From assembly GCF_009380135.2 (NCBI RefSeq), contig NZ_WHUT02000002.1, positions 248,001-312,000 of the forward strand: DNA of 64,000 nt. The letters are read 5' to 3'. This DNA comes from Fertoeibacter niger. Lineage in GTDB: Bacteria; Pseudomonadota; Alphaproteobacteria; Rhodobacterales; Rhodobacteraceae. A program made the translations under genes and the position numbers. A model generated the notes under the pieces. It was given only the letters and a program-made list of their open reading frames with translations, searched no databases and was not told where the DNA came from. Shown here in pieces: positions 34,115-42,504 of this stretch (the first letter of the stretch is position 1; each line of letters opens with the position of its first letter).

Positions 34115-35304
34115 TGCAAAGCCCCCACGTGCTTGCCCGCCGCACGGAAGGCATCAAGTGCAAAATCCAGATCGGCCCGCGTCAGCGCCGCATTCATCTG
34201 CGTGCGGATGCGCGCCTGCCCTTTCGGCACCACGGGGAAAAAGAACCCCGCGACATACACCCCACGCTCGTAAAGCGCCTGCGCCATCCGCTGCGCCAGA
34301 ACCGCCTCGTCCAGCATCACCGGGATGATCGGATGTTCCCCCGGCAGCAGCCGGAACCCCGCGTCGGCCAGACCCGCCCGCCAATAAGCCGCATTTTCCA
34401 ACAGTTGCGCCCGCAGGTCATCCGCCGCCTCCACCAGATCCAGCGCCGCCAGACCAGCCGCCACCACAGCAGGCGGCAGCGCGTTGGAAAACAGATAGGG
34501 CCGCGCCCGCTGCCGCAGCAGATCAACCACCGCCTGCGGCCCGGCGATATAGCCGCCAAGCGCCCCGCCCAAGGCCTTGCCCAGGGTGCCGGTAAGAATG
34601 TCCACATCCACCGCGAAATGTGCGGGCGTGCCGCGCCCCTCCGGTCCCATGAACCCCGTGGCATGGCAGTCATCCACCATCACCAGCGCGCCGTATTGCG
34701 TGGCAAGCCGCGTCACCTCGGGCAGTTTCGCCAGAGTGCCGTCCATGGAAAACACGCCATCCGTCGCCACCATGATGAACCGCGCGCCATCGGCCCGCGC
34801 CTGCACCAGTTGCGCCTCCAGATCCGCCATGTCGGAATTGGCATAGCGATAGCGTTTCGCCTTGCACAGCCGGATGCCGTCGATGATCGAGGCATGGTTC
34901 AGGCTGTCGGAAATCACCGCATCCTCGGGGCCCAGCAGCGGCTCGAACAGCCCGCCATTGGCGTCGAAACAGGCGGCGAACAGGATGCTGTCATCCTTGC
35001 CCAGATAGGCCGCGATCCGCGCCTCCAGCTCCCGGTGCAGATCCTGCGTGCCGCAGATGAATCGGACGGATGCCATGCCATAGCCATGGCCATCCAGCGC
35101 CGTCTTGGCCGCCGCCACCAGCGCCGGATGATCGGCCAGCCCCAGATAATTGTTGGCGCAGAGGTTGATCATCCCGCGCCCGGCCACCGTCACATGCGCA
35201 CCCTGGGCCGAGGTGATCAGCCGTTCACGCTTCAACAGGCCATCGGCCTCGATGCCCGCCAGAGTGTCGGCCATATGGCCCAGAAATGCCGCCTTGTCCG
35301 CCAT
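34111..35304 (-). CDS. kbl: 2-amino-3-ketobutyrate coenzyme A ligase (glycine C-acetyltransferase)
   Basis: A 397-residue PLP-dependent alpha-oxoamine synthase splitting 2-amino-3-ketobutyrate with CoA into glycine and acetyl-CoA. Visible features are [15 protein letters not shown], the PLP-stacking region with [15 protein letters not shown], the Asp-containing [13 protein letters not shown] and the Schiff-base Lys in [17 protein letters not shown]. Length matches E. coli Kbl. GGAGGAG about ten bases before the ATG at 35304 supports the start. It is first in a two-gene operon with tdh. Confidence 0.95.
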   Translation of the reverse strand: MADKAAFLGHMADTLAGIEADGLLKRERLITSAQGAHVTVAGRGMINLCANNYLGLADHPALVAAAKTALDGHGYGMASVRFICGTQDLHRELEARIAAYLGKDDSILFAACFDANGGLFEPLLGPEDAVISDSLNHASIIDGIRLCKAKRYRYANSDMADLEAQLVQARADGARFIMVATDGVFSMDGTLAKLPEVTRLATQYGALVMVDDCHATGFMGPEGRGTPAHFAVDVDILTGTLGKALGGALGGYIAGPQAVVDLLRQRARPYLFSNALPPAVVAAGLAALDLVEAADDLRAQLLENAAYWRAGLADAGFRLLPGEHPIIPVMLDEAVLAQRMAQALYERGVYVAGFFFPVVPKGQARIRTQMNAALTRADLDFALDAFRAAGKHVGALQ

Positions 35305-35329
35305 GACAGATGCTCCTCCGTTTTGGCGG

Positions 35330-35382
35330 AATATGCCGCCATCAGCCCGCTGTGTCAATATAGCGGACAGAAATCCGCTGTC
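35330..35382 (-). promoter_or_regulatory. kbl-tdh promoter with upstream palindrome
   Basis: On the minus strand TTGACA (complement of 35353-35358), a 17-bp spacer and CATATT (complement of 35330-35335) form a good sigma70-type promoter about 25-30 bp before the kbl start. Immediately upstream lies the palindrome AGCGGA-N6-TCCGCT (35362-35379). The heptamer CCGCTGT occurs at 35347-35353 and again at 35375-35381. This looks like an activator or repressor site; the XRE-cupin regulator encoded just upstream is one candidate. Confidence 0.65.
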
Positions 35383-35411
35383 ACGGAATCTGCCCCCCCC
35401 TCTTTCCAGAG

Positions 35412-35453
35412 GCAAGTATCCTCGGGGGGTCCGGGGGGCAGACAGCCCCCCGG
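35412..35453. repeat. interspersed hairpin repeat, copy 2
   Basis: AAGTATCCTCGGGG is followed by a perfect 9-bp hairpin CCGGGGGGC/GCCCCCCGG (35431-35453) with loop AGACA. The same block and the same loop occur at 2053-2158. It lies 21 bp past the stop of the XRE-cupin gene and may help end its transcript, although no T-run follows. Confidence 0.6.
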
Positions 35454-35473
35454 CGCCGGCAAGCCTTGGTCCG

Positions 35474-36034
35474 CTAACTGTCCTGCACGATCAGAATGGC
35501 CCGCGCAGCCCCCTCGACCGCCGAAATCGCATGCGGCCGGTCCGCCGGGTAGCGCGCGGTGTCGCCCGCCGCCAGCAGCGAGTCGTCGGGCCCCGATACC
35601 ACGCGCAGCACGCCGTCGATCACCGTCAGATGCTCGCGGCATCCCGGTGAATGCGCCTCGCTGATCAATGCGCCCCCGACCGCGAAGGTCAGGTCATAAA
35701 CCTCATGCTCGCCCACCGCCTCGGCCGGTGACAGGATGCGGATCCGCACCCCCTGCCCGCGCCCCTCGATCACCGGGGCGGCACTGGCGCGGGTCACGTC
35801 GATGCCGGGCACGGGTTTTGCCTCCAGCAGGCCCGCGAAATCCACCTGAAGCGCCTGCGTCAGGTTCCACAGCGTCGCCACTGTGGGCGAGGATTCGCCG
35901 CGCTCGATCTGGCTGACCATCGACCGGCTGACGCCTGACAGCTTGGCCACGGCATCAAGGCTGAGGCCGCGCGCCTTGCGCGCCTCGCGCAGGGACAGGG
36001 CCAGCCTATCATGTATGTCGGAGCGCGGGTTCAT
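35474..36034 (-). CDS. XRE family regulator with C-terminal cupin
   Basis: A 186-residue protein. Residues 8-62 are an XRE helix-turn-helix ([46 protein letters not shown]). The C-terminal half is a cupin ([16 protein letters not shown] ... [17 protein letters not shown]), an effector-binding barrel common in regulators of amino-acid, polyamine and alkylphosphonate metabolism. It is transcribed toward kbl-tdh with a 170-bp gap, so it could control threonine degradation; this is a guess from position. The Shine-Dalgarno is weak, but the ATG at 36034 gives the normal family length. Confidence 0.83.
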   Translation of the reverse strand: MNPRSDIHDRLALSLREARKARGLSLDAVAKLSGVSRSMVSQIERGESSPTVATLWNLTQALQVDFAGLLEAKPVPGIDVTRASAAPVIEGRGQGVRIRILSPAEAVGEHEVYDLTFAVGGALISEAHSPGCREHLTVIDGVLRVVSGPDDSLLAAGDTARYPADRPHAISAVEGAARAILIVQDS

Positions 36035-36160
36035 GGCGCCACTTTGCGGGGCTGGCAGGCCCGCGTCAATGCCCGCGCCGGGGGAGCCGCCCTCGGCCCC
36101 ATCGAGGGGCCTCGGGCGGCGTTGCCACGGCTGGGCTGGAGGCCGGTCACGGAGGGCCGG

Positions 36161-36195
36161 GCGGCGCAGGCCTCCGGCGGGGATATTTGGGCCAG
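36161..36195 (-). repeat. interspersed motif, copy 3
   Basis: Read on the minus strand it gives CTGGCCCAAATATCC followed by a CCGCCGGAGGCCTGCGCCGC stretch able to fold on GGAGGCC/GGCCTGC-type complementarity. The first 15 bases match copies at 47207 and 60887 almost exactly. Confidence 0.5.
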
Positions 36196-36242
36196 TGTGA
36201 ATGTTTGTTGGTGTGAATGTCTGCCGATGTGAATGTCGGGCA
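36195..36242 (+). repeat. three 16-bp tandem repeats
   Basis: GTGTGAATGTTTGTTG, GTGTGAATGTCTGCCG and ATGTGAATGTCGGGCA follow each other without gaps and share TGTGAATGT. The array sits between the XRE-cupin gene and selO. Confidence 0.7.
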
Positions 36243-36299
36243 GCAGGGCAGTTGGCCTTGCGGGGGCATTCGAGGGGCTGTCCGCCGCAGGCCCGCCAG

Positions 36300-37769
36300 T
36301 CAGGTGCCGCAGAAGGTGCGGTAGCGCCCGAAGCCTGCGGGCGCGGGAAGGGCATAGCCCTCGCGCCCGGGCTGGTCGGTGAAGGGGGTGGCCAGCACCG
36401 AAAGCAGGGTTTCAAACGGTCCCATGTCGCCGTGTTGGGCGGCGGCCAGCGCCTCTTCGACGCGGTGGTTGCGGGGGATACAGGCGGGGTTCACCGCGTT
36501 CATGGCCTGACCCGCACCCGGGGCGAGGCGCGCGCGCCAGCGGGGCAGCCAATCGTCAAGCGCCGTCGCATCGGCGAACAGGGGGCGCAGCAGGCCCGCA
36601 TCGCCCCCGACTGCCGTGGCAAGGCGGCGGAAGGTCAGCGTCCAGTCCGCGGCCTGCCCGTCCATGGCGGCAAGCAGGCCCTGCGCCAGCGCGGCATCGC
36701 CGGCATCTTCACCCGCCAGCCCCAGCTTGGCGCGCATCACCGCCAGCCAGGCGGATTCGTAGGCGGGCATCAGATCCCCCAGCGCCTCGGTTGCCAATGC
36801 CACGGCGCGATCCTCGTCCGCATCCAGCAGCGGCAGCAGCGCCTCGGCAAAGCGCGCCATGTTCCAGCCCAGCAGCAGCGGCTGGTTGGCATAGGCATAG
36901 CGCCCGCCGCTGTCGATCGAGGAAAACACCGTGCCCGGCGCATAGGCCTCCATGAAGGCGCAGGGGCCATAGTCGATCGTCTCACCGGAGATGGCCACAT
37001 TGTCGGTGTTCATCACGCCATGGATGAAGCCAAGGCCCATCCATTGCGCCACCAGCCGCGCCTGCGCCCCGGCGACCGCGCGGAAAAAGCCAAGGTAATC
37101 GCCCTGTTCCAGTGCCGGGTAGTGCCGCGCCATGCTGTAGTCGGCCAGTTGGCGCAGCTTTGCCACCTCGCCCCGCGCCGCGAAATACTGGAATGTGCCG
37201 ACGCGGATATGGCTGGCGGCCACGCGGGTCAGCACGGCCCCCGGCAGCGGGCCGGTGTCGCGCAGGATCGACTGGCCGGTCGTCACCGCCGCCAGCGCCC
37301 GGGTGGTGGGCACGCCCAGCGCATGCATCGCCTCGCCGATCAGATATTCGCGCAGCACCGGGCCGATGGCGGCCTTGCCATCGCCCGAGCGGGAAAACGG
37401 CGTGCGGCCCGAGCCTTTCAACTGGATGTCACGCCGCGCGCCGTTGCGGTCGATCACCTCGCCCAGGAGCAGCGCGCGCCCGTCGCCCAGTTGCGGCGAG
37501 AACCCGCCGAACTGGTGCCCGGCATAGACCTGCGCCAGCGGATGCGCGCCCGTGGGCAGCAGGTTGCCGGAAAACACGCCGGCGGCGACAGGCTCCAGCG
37601 CCGCCGGATCCAGCCCCAGTTCCGCCGCCAGCGCATGGTTCAACCGCAAGAGCCGGGGGGCCGGAGCCTCTGCCGCCTGCCAGTCGACATAGAATCCGGG
37701 CAGATCGCGGGCATAGCTGTTGTCAAAGCCAAAGGCGGGCAGCGGGACGGCGGAGGCAGGCAGGGTCAT
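36300..37769 (-). CDS. selO: protein adenylyltransferase SelO (YdiU)
   Basis: A 489-residue pseudokinase-fold enzyme that transfers AMP to protein hydroxyls, linked to redox homeostasis. Family landmarks are FDNSYARDLPGFYVDW, GHQFGGFSPQLGDGRALLLGE, the nucleotide-binding QLKGSGRTPFSRSGDGKA, LREYLIGEAMHALGVPTTRAL and the metal-binding MNTDNVAISGETIDYGPCAFM. The protein ends YRTFCGT, keeping the near-terminal Cys typical of bacterial SelO. Length is normal. It appears to be transcribed alone. Confidence 0.93.
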   Translation of the reverse strand: MTLPASAVPLPAFGFDNSYARDLPGFYVDWQAAEAPAPRLLRLNHALAAELGLDPAALEPVAAGVFSGNLLPTGAHPLAQVYAGHQFGGFSPQLGDGRALLLGEVIDRNGARRDIQLKGSGRTPFSRSGDGKAAIGPVLREYLIGEAMHALGVPTTRALAAVTTGQSILRDTGPLPGAVLTRVAASHIRVGTFQYFAARGEVAKLRQLADYSMARHYPALEQGDYLGFFRAVAGAQARLVAQWMGLGFIHGVMNTDNVAISGETIDYGPCAFMEAYAPGTVFSSIDSGGRYAYANQPLLLGWNMARFAEALLPLLDADEDRAVALATEALGDLMPAYESAWLAVMRAKLGLAGEDAGDAALAQGLLAAMDGQAADWTLTFRRLATAVGGDAGLLRPLFADATALDDWLPRWRARLAPGAGQAMNAVNPACIPRNHRVEEALAAAQHGDMGPFETLLSVLATPFTDQPGREGYALPAPAGFGRYRTFCGT

Positions 37770-37922
37770 GGCATGTTCCGGGCTTGGTCATGGCAGATAT
37801 GGGGTATCGCCGGGGCCGGGGCAACGGGCGGGTCTGACCGGATGGCCGCTGGTGCCGTGCGGGACAACGGGGCGTCCGTGCCGTGACGGGTGCAAACAGG
37901 CAGCAACGCCATGGTCTGCAAA

Positions 37923-37999
37923 TGGTCGGAGCGAGAGGATTCGAACCTCCGGCCCTCGGTTCCCAAAACCGATGCGCTACCAGACTGCGCTACGCTCCG
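37923..37999 (-). tRNA. tRNA-Pro(TGG)
   Basis: A 77-base tRNA on the minus strand with encoded CCA. Acceptor CGGAGCG pairs with CGCTCCG, the D-arm contains AGCGCAGTCTGGTAGCGC, the anticodon loop in CGGTTTTGGGAACCG carries TGG, and the T-arm is GGAGGTTCGAATCC. Confidence 0.96.
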
Positions 38000-38083
38000 A
38001 CACAGCGCCTACCTAACCGGGATCGTGGCGGTTGAAAAGCGGGTAATCGGGGGTTTGCGGCAAAGCACTGGCGCGCGCATCGC

Positions 38084-38548
38084 CTATTCGGCGCAGGGCC
38101 AAGCCGCCTGCGCCTGATCCAGCGCGGGATGGCGCAGTTCCGCCCCCGGCACGATGCCCAGCCGGGCCGCCAGCCCACCGTTGATTTCCAGCACCGCCAG
38201 CACATTCGGCCCGCCCGGGATCGGCGTTTCATCGCCCGGCACGGCATTGGCATGCACATGCGTCACCAGCCCGGTCGGATCGGCAAAGATCATGTCCAGC
38301 GGGATCAGCGTGTTCTTCATCCAGAAACTCGCCGTCTGGGGCCGTTCATAGATGAACAGCATCCCCGCCGCCGATGGCATGCTTTCGCGGTGCATCAGGC
38401 CCTGCGCCCGTTCGGCCACCGTATCGGCCAGTTCCACCGTAAAGCGCGCAACGCCGCCCGGGCCGCGAAGATCGACCTGATCGTCACGGCAGGCCGCTGC
38501 GGCCACGCCGGGCAGCAGCAGCATGCAGATGGCCAGCGCCGCCCGCAT
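38084..38548 (-). CDS. DUF192 family exported protein
   Basis: A 154-residue protein with a signal peptide (MRAALAICMLLLPGVAAAAC). A Cys directly at the end could also make it a lipoprotein, but the lipobox VAAAAC is not ideal. The DUF192 core is clear: ERAQGLMHRESMPSAAGMLFIYERPQTASFWMKNTLIPLDMIFAD and VLEINGGLAARLGIVPGAEL. The function of DUF192 proteins is not established. Its ATG overlaps the stop of the cold-shock gene (TGATG), an association common in alphaproteobacteria. Confidence 0.85.
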   Translation of the reverse strand: MRAALAICMLLLPGVAAAACRDDQVDLRGPGGVARFTVELADTVAERAQGLMHRESMPSAAGMLFIYERPQTASFWMKNTLIPLDMIFADPTGLVTHVHANAVPGDETPIPGGPNVLAVLEINGGLAARLGIVPGAELRHPALDQAQAAWPCAE

Positions 38549-39081
38549 CAGTCGGCCGACCGCGCAGCGGCCTCCCACGACAGCACCTGCACGGCCATGC
38601 GGCCACGCTTGCCGTCGATGATGCGCAGCGCCACCGCCTCGCCCGCGCCCAGATCGGCAAAACCCGACAGGCGCAGCACCTCGACATGGATGAAAACATC
38701 CTCGGGGCGCCCGAACACGTTGGCAAAGCCAAAGCCCTTGCCCTTGTCGAACCATTTCACCCGCGCCGGTTCCATCGGGCGGGCGGCGATCTCTTCCGGA
38801 GAGGCCAGTTCGCTGTCATCGCTCAGCTGAAATCCGGTGCCGGCGGGCGGCTCGATCTTGAGCACCTCCACCGCCTGCACACCGCGCTGCGTCATCTGCA
38901 CCTTGACGGAAATCCCGGCGCCATCGGCGACCGAACTCTGCCCATAGTTGCGTAACACATTGGCATGCAACAGAATATCAGATCCAGCTTCTTCGGTCAC
39001 AATGAAACCGAAGCCCTTGGCAGGATCAAACCACTTCACGCGACCATGCACTATCTGCAAGGCCTTATCATCATCTTCCAT
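38548..39081 (-). CDS. double cold-shock-domain protein
   Basis: A 177-residue protein with two cold-shock domains. Domain 1 begins GRVKWFDPAKGFGFIVTEEAGSDILLHANVL and domain 2 begins ARVKWFDKGKGFGFANVFGRPEDVFIHVEVL; both keep the RNP1 (KGFGFI/A) and RNP2 (DILLH, DVFIH) nucleic-acid-binding motifs. A Pro/Glu-rich linker joins them. It probably acts as an RNA chaperone. The ATG at 39081 is chosen because the conserved sequence starts just after it; a longer frame to 39168 is possible. The upstream 225-bp gap holds its promoter, which was not resolved. Confidence 0.87.
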   Translation of the reverse strand: MEDDDKALQIVHGRVKWFDPAKGFGFIVTEEAGSDILLHANVLRNYGQSSVADGAGISVKVQMTQRGVQAVEVLKIEPPAGTGFQLSDDSELASPEEIAARPMEPARVKWFDKGKGFGFANVFGRPEDVFIHVEVLRLSGFADLGAGEAVALRIIDGKRGRMAVQVLSWEAAARSAD

Positions 39082-39305
39082 GTCCAGAGCCGTTTCCCCA
39101 GATAGAGCCCCACGAGCGCAGTCTTGCATGCAAACGATACAAAGGTTCAAGCACAAATTATCTGCCACTGTCGCGCCGGACCGTCCGTGCCGGACGAATT
39201 ACAGGCGCCAAACCCGCACAACGCGCATTGCCGCCGCTGGAACCGCGCAACGGCGCTGCGCAAACGCCGCAACCCGAAACCAACCCGCCGGTTTCGCGGC
39301 GTGCA

Positions 39306-39908
39306 TCAGGGGTTCAGCCGTGTGACCTGCCACGCTTCGCCGGGGGTGGAACGCCGCCAGCAGAAACGGTCGTGCAGCCGGAACGCGCCGTCCGCCCAGA
39401 ACTCAATCTCCAAGGGGATGATGCGGATGCCGCCCCAAAACGACGGGCGGGGCGGGTTCGGCCCCTTGGCCGCCGTCATTTTCGCCACCGCCGCCATCAG
39501 CGTCAGGCGCGAGTCGAGTGGTTGCGACTGGTCCGAAGCCCAGGCCCCCAACCGGCTTTTCAGACTGCGCGAGGCGTAATAGGCATCTGCCGCCGGCCCT
39601 TCCTCGCGTTCTGTCAGGCCCCTCACGCGGATCTGGCGGCGCAGCGATTTCCAGTGCAGCACGAAGGCCGCCTTGCCGCTGGCGGCAATCTCCTGCCCCT
39701 TGGCGCTGCCGTAGTTGGTGTAGAACACGAAGGCCGCCGGTTCGATGTCCTTCAGCAGCACCATCCGCGCATTGGGCAGGCCATCGGCATCCACCGTGGC
39801 CAGGGCAATGGCGTTGGGGTCGTTCGGCTCCAGCGGCGTGGCCTCGTCCAGCCAGGCGCTGGCGATGGCAAAGGGGTCTTCGCCCGCGAAAATTCCGGTT
39901 CTGTCCAT
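39306..39908 (-). CDS. pdxH: pyridoxamine 5'-phosphate oxidase
   Basis: A 200-residue FMN enzyme of the vitamin B6 pathway, oxidising pyridoxine or pyridoxamine phosphate to pyridoxal phosphate. Visible signature parts are [60 protein letters not shown] and the C-terminal [24 protein letters not shown] with the phosphate-binding Arg residues. AAGGA five bases before the ATG at 39908 sets the start. It is divergent from fabI. Confidence 0.93.
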   Translation of the reverse strand: MDRTGIFAGEDPFAIASAWLDEATPLEPNDPNAIALATVDADGLPNARMVLLKDIEPAAFVFYTNYGSAKGQEIAASGKAAFVLHWKSLRRQIRVRGLTEREEGPAADAYYASRSLKSRLGAWASDQSQPLDSRLTLMAAVAKMTAAKGPNPPRPSFWGGIRIIPLEIEFWADGAFRLHDRFCWRRSTPGEAWQVTRLNP

Positions 39909-40116
39909 CTTGTTCCTTCCGGCCCGGTGCGCGCCAGATGCGGTTTCCCGGCCCTTGTGCAGATTTGCAACGGAACCTAGCCCCCGGCCCGGCCCCCGGC
40001 AAGCCTGCCCGCAGTTTTGCCACATGCAACCAGAGGTGTTTACCCGCACCCTTGATGCGCCCCGCCTGATCGCCTACAGCTTTGGCCTGAAGAAAAACCT
40101 GGGCGAGGGACGCCAT

Positions 40117-40953
40117 ATGTCGAACGGATTGCTGGCCGGAAAACGCGGGCTGATCATGGGGCTTGCCAATGACAAGTCGATTGCCTGGGGCATTGCCAAG
40201 GCCTGTGCAGATCAGGGCGCGGAACTGGCGTTCTCTTACCAGGGAGAGGCGCTGAAAAAGCGGGTCGAACCCTTGATGGCCACCATCGGGTCCACCGTCA
40301 TCCACGAATGCGATGTGGGCAACCCGGCCAGCCTTGACGCATTGTTTGCACATATCGGCGAGGTCTGGGGGCATCTGGATTTCGTGGTGCATGCCATCGG
40401 TTTTTCCGACAAGAACGAGCTGCGCGGGCGTTACGTCGATACCACTTCCGCGAATTTCGCCATGACGATGGATATCTCGGTCTATTCGTTCACCGCCGTC
40501 TGCCAGCGTGCTGAAAAGATGATGGGCCCGGGCGGCAGCCTGCTGACACTGACCTATTTCGGCGCTGAAAAGGTGATGCCGCATTACAACGTGATGGGCG
40601 TGGCCAAGGCGGCGCTGGAGGCGTCGGTGATGTATCTGGCCGAGGATCTGGGCAAGGACGGCATCCGCGTGAACGCGATCTCGGCCGGCCCGATCAAGAC
40701 GCTGGCGGCATCTGGCATCGGCGATTTCCGCTACATCATGAAATGGAACGAGCTGAACTCGCCCCTACGCCGCAACGTGACGCAGGAAGAGGTGGGCAAG
40801 GCCGCGCTTTACCTGCTGTCAGACCTGGGGTCGGGCACCACGGGCGAGGTGCTGCATGTCGATGCCGGCTATCATGTGGTTGGCATGAAGGCGGTGGATG
40901 CGCCCGACATTGATGTGGTGACAGGGCGCGGGGCCAAGGCGGGCAGCGAATGA
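40117..40953 (+). CDS. fabI: enoyl-[acyl-carrier-protein] reductase (NADH)
   Basis: A 278-residue SDR-type enoyl-ACP reductase, the last step of fatty-acid elongation and the target of triclosan. Signature features are GKRGLIMGLANDKSIAWGIAKAC, the catalytic Tyr pair region SLLTLTYFGAEKVMPHYNVMGVAKAALE (Y-x6-Y-x6-K type) and GPIKTLAASGIGDF. GAGGGA six bases upstream fixes the ATG at 40117. The 3' end overlaps the LysE-family gene (ATGA). Confidence 0.94.
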   Translation: MSNGLLAGKRGLIMGLANDKSIAWGIAKACADQGAELAFSYQGEALKKRVEPLMATIGSTVIHECDVGNPASLDALFAHIGEVWGHLDFVVHAIGFSDKNELRGRYVDTTSANFAMTMDISVYSFTAVCQRAEKMMGPGGSLLTLTYFGAEKVMPHYNVMGVAKAALEASVMYLAEDLGKDGIRVNAISAGPIKTLAASGIGDFRYIMKWNELNSPLRRNVTQEEVGKAALYLLSDLGSGTTGEVLHVDAGYHVVGMKAVDAPDIDVVTGRGAKAGSE

Positions 40954-41564
40954 CGCTGGCGGCCTTTCTGGCCTTTGCACTGCTGTCGCTGTTTGCCGCC
41001 GTGTCCCCCGGCCCCGCCGTGCTGATGGCCGCGCGCACCGGCCTGACCGAAGGCTTCCGCACCGGGGCCCTGCTGGCGGCGGGCATCGGCGCGGGGGCCG
41101 TGGTCTGGGCCTCTGCCGCAATGTTCGGGCTGAACCTGCTGTTTGCCGCGGCCCCGGCCCTGCTTTGGGCGCTGAAAATTTTGGGCGGCGGCTATCTGGT
41201 CTGGATGGGCGTGAAGCTGTGGCGCGGCGCATCCCAGCCCTTCATCACCGCCGATGCCCGCCCGGTGCCGCGTTCGGGGGCCTCGGCCTTCCGTCTGGGG
41301 CTGTTCACCCAACTGGCAAACCCGAAACCCGCCGTGATGTTTTCGGCCATCTTCCTTGGCACCGTGCCGCAGGGCACGCCTGCCCCGGTCTATGCCGCCC
41401 TGCTGGCCGTGGTGTTTTTCAACGAAACTGTCTGGAACATCGCCGTCGCGCGCATCTTCTCGCTTGACCGCACGCGCGCCGCCTATATCAGCCTGAAAAC
41501 CATCATCGACCGCAGCTTTGGCGGGCTGCTGGCCTTGCTTGGCCTGAAAATCGCCGCGACCTGA
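40950..41564 (+). CDS. LysE/RhtB family amino-acid exporter
   Basis: A 204-residue inner-membrane protein with about six hydrophobic segments. The family signature is visible at the N-terminus ([27 protein letters not shown]), followed by [13 protein letters not shown] and [22 protein letters not shown]. Such proteins export amino acids or related small molecules; the specific substrate cannot be told. Coupled to fabI by a four-base overlap, which is probably positional only. Confidence 0.87.
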   Translation: MTLAAFLAFALLSLFAAVSPGPAVLMAARTGLTEGFRTGALLAAGIGAGAVVWASAAMFGLNLLFAAAPALLWALKILGGGYLVWMGVKLWRGASQPFITADARPVPRSGASAFRLGLFTQLANPKPAVMFSAIFLGTVPQGTPAPVYAALLAVVFFNETVWNIAVARIFSLDRTRAAYISLKTIIDRSFGGLLALLGLKIAAT

Positions 41565-41574
41565 GGGGGACACC

Positions 41575-42078
41575 ATGAAAGACCGCCTGCCGCATGAAAA
41601 GGGTTTCCATGTGTCCTGGGACCAGATCCACCGCGACGGGCGCGCGCTGGCCTGGCGGCTGGACGGGCACGGGCCGGATGGCGGGCCGTGGAAGGCCGTG
41701 GTCGGCATCACCCGCGGCGGTCTGGTGCCCGCGATGATCGTGGCGCGCGAACTGGACATCCGCATCGTCGATACGATCAGCGTGAAAAGCTACAACCATC
41801 AGGCCCAGACCGCGCCCAAGGTGATCAAGGCCCCGCAGGCCAGCATCATGGGCGACGGCAGCGGCATATTGATCGTCGATGATCTGGTCGATACCGGCAA
41901 GACGCTGGAACTGGTGCGCGCGCTTTACCCCAAGGCGCATTTCGCCACGGTCTATGCCAAGCCCTCGGGGCGGCCCATGGTGGATACCTATATCACCGAG
42001 GTCAGCCAGGACACCTGGATATTCTTTCCCTGGGACATGGCCCTGCAATATGTGGAGCCGTATCGGGGGAAGGACTGA
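41575..42078 (+). CDS. gpt: xanthine phosphoribosyltransferase
   Basis: A 167-residue type I phosphoribosyltransferase for purine salvage. The PRPP-binding motif is [17 protein letters not shown]. The N-terminal [19 protein letters not shown] and the C-terminal region with [13 protein letters not shown] fit bacterial XGPRT (Gpt). It salvages xanthine and guanine to their nucleotides. It follows the exporter gene by ten bases and is likely co-transcribed. Confidence 0.9.
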   Translation: MKDRLPHEKGFHVSWDQIHRDGRALAWRLDGHGPDGGPWKAVVGITRGGLVPAMIVARELDIRIVDTISVKSYNHQAQTAPKVIKAPQASIMGDGSGILIVDDLVDTGKTLELVRALYPKAHFATVYAKPSGRPMVDTYITEVSQDTWIFFPWDMALQYVEPYRGKD

Positions 42079-42096
42079 GGCGCTTTCGCGCCTCAG
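42075..42096. terminator. hairpin between gpt and the convergent small gene
   Basis: A perfect 9-bp stem CTGAGGCGC/GCGCCTCAG with loop TTTC includes the gpt stop codon and ends nine bases before the stop of the convergent 59-residue gene. It can act for both strands; no T-run is present. Confidence 0.6.
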
Positions 42097-42105
42097 GTAG
42101 TATCA

Positions 42106-42285
42106 TCACTTCTTGCTGTCGGGTGTGGTGTGAATGGGTTTCCATTCGTGTCCGGGCTTTGTCGTCGGTGGCAGCCGAGTATTGTCCGGCACCGCAGCAA
42201 AGTTGGGTTTCGCGCCGCCGCGCGGACCAACCTCTTGGAAGATACCACCATTGCGGCCAGTGCCCGCCCCAGGTTTTTGTGTCAT
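42106..42285 (-). CDS. YjzC-like small protein
   Basis: A 59-residue protein with the core GRNGGIFQEVGPRGG, then KPNFAAVPDNTRLPPTTKPGHEWKP, which resembles the YjzC family of small proteins known mainly from Bacillus. The Shine-Dalgarno is nearly perfect (AAGGAGGTGAT, five bases before the ATG at 42285), so high translation is likely. The surrounding DNA (42100-42505) is much more AT-rich than the genome around it, which points to recent acquisition. No function is established. A structured leader precedes it. Confidence 0.72.
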   Translation of the reverse strand: MTQKPGAGTGRNGGIFQEVGPRGGAKPNFAAVPDNTRLPPTTKPGHEWKPIHTTPDSKK

Positions 42286-42324
42286 GTTCAATCACCTCCT
42301 TTCCGGTGAAGGATCACCTTTCCG
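42286..42324 (-). promoter_or_regulatory. leader with duplicated Shine-Dalgarno block and alternative hairpins
   Basis: On the minus strand CGGAAAGGTGAT (end of 42324-42313) is repeated as CGGAAAGGAGGTGAT (42305-42291), the second copy being the ribosome-binding site. TCACC (42309-42305) can pair either with GGTGA in the first copy (4-base loop) or with GGTGA in the Shine-Dalgarno (8-base loop); the pairings exclude each other. Confidence 0.4.
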
Positions 42325-42504
42325 CGAGATGGGAACAAAAGACGATCATTCAATATGTGGCTGATTTTTTTTTATCACGACGAAATACAGTGTCAGTTTC
42401 GAGATATAGTGTGAAAGTGGAGGTGTTGCGTCTTATGTTGAGCCTTTCAGTTACAATGAAGGGTCGCTAGGCTGAATTGAGATCATATAAATCGGTGAAG
42501 TAGC
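42325..42504. other. AT-rich gene-free spacer
   Basis: It has a run of nine T residues flanked by TGAT/ATCA (about 42362-42377) and several TATA-like tracts. It probably carries divergent promoters for the YjzC-like gene and the aminotransferase gene. No coding region is seen. Confidence 0.4.

Larger units (their letters stand above)
36035..36299. other. gene-free spacer with repeats
   Basis: It contains a copy of the interspersed motif (GGATATTTGGGCCAG, 36181-36195) directly joined to three 16-bp tandem repeats (36195-36242). Nothing else coding or regulatory is recognisable. Confidence 0.45.

Noticed and set aside
36195-36242. Possible minimal CRISPR array
   Set aside because: Units of 16 bp follow each other directly with no spacers, and there are no cas genes in the window.
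40024-40116. Longer fabI with an upstream ATG in frame
   Set aside because: The extension is not part of the FabI family, and GAGGGA at the correct distance supports the ATG at 40117.
42358-42380. T-run as a rho-independent terminator
   Set aside because: No GC-rich stem precedes it on either strand, and it lies in the likely promoter region between divergent genes.
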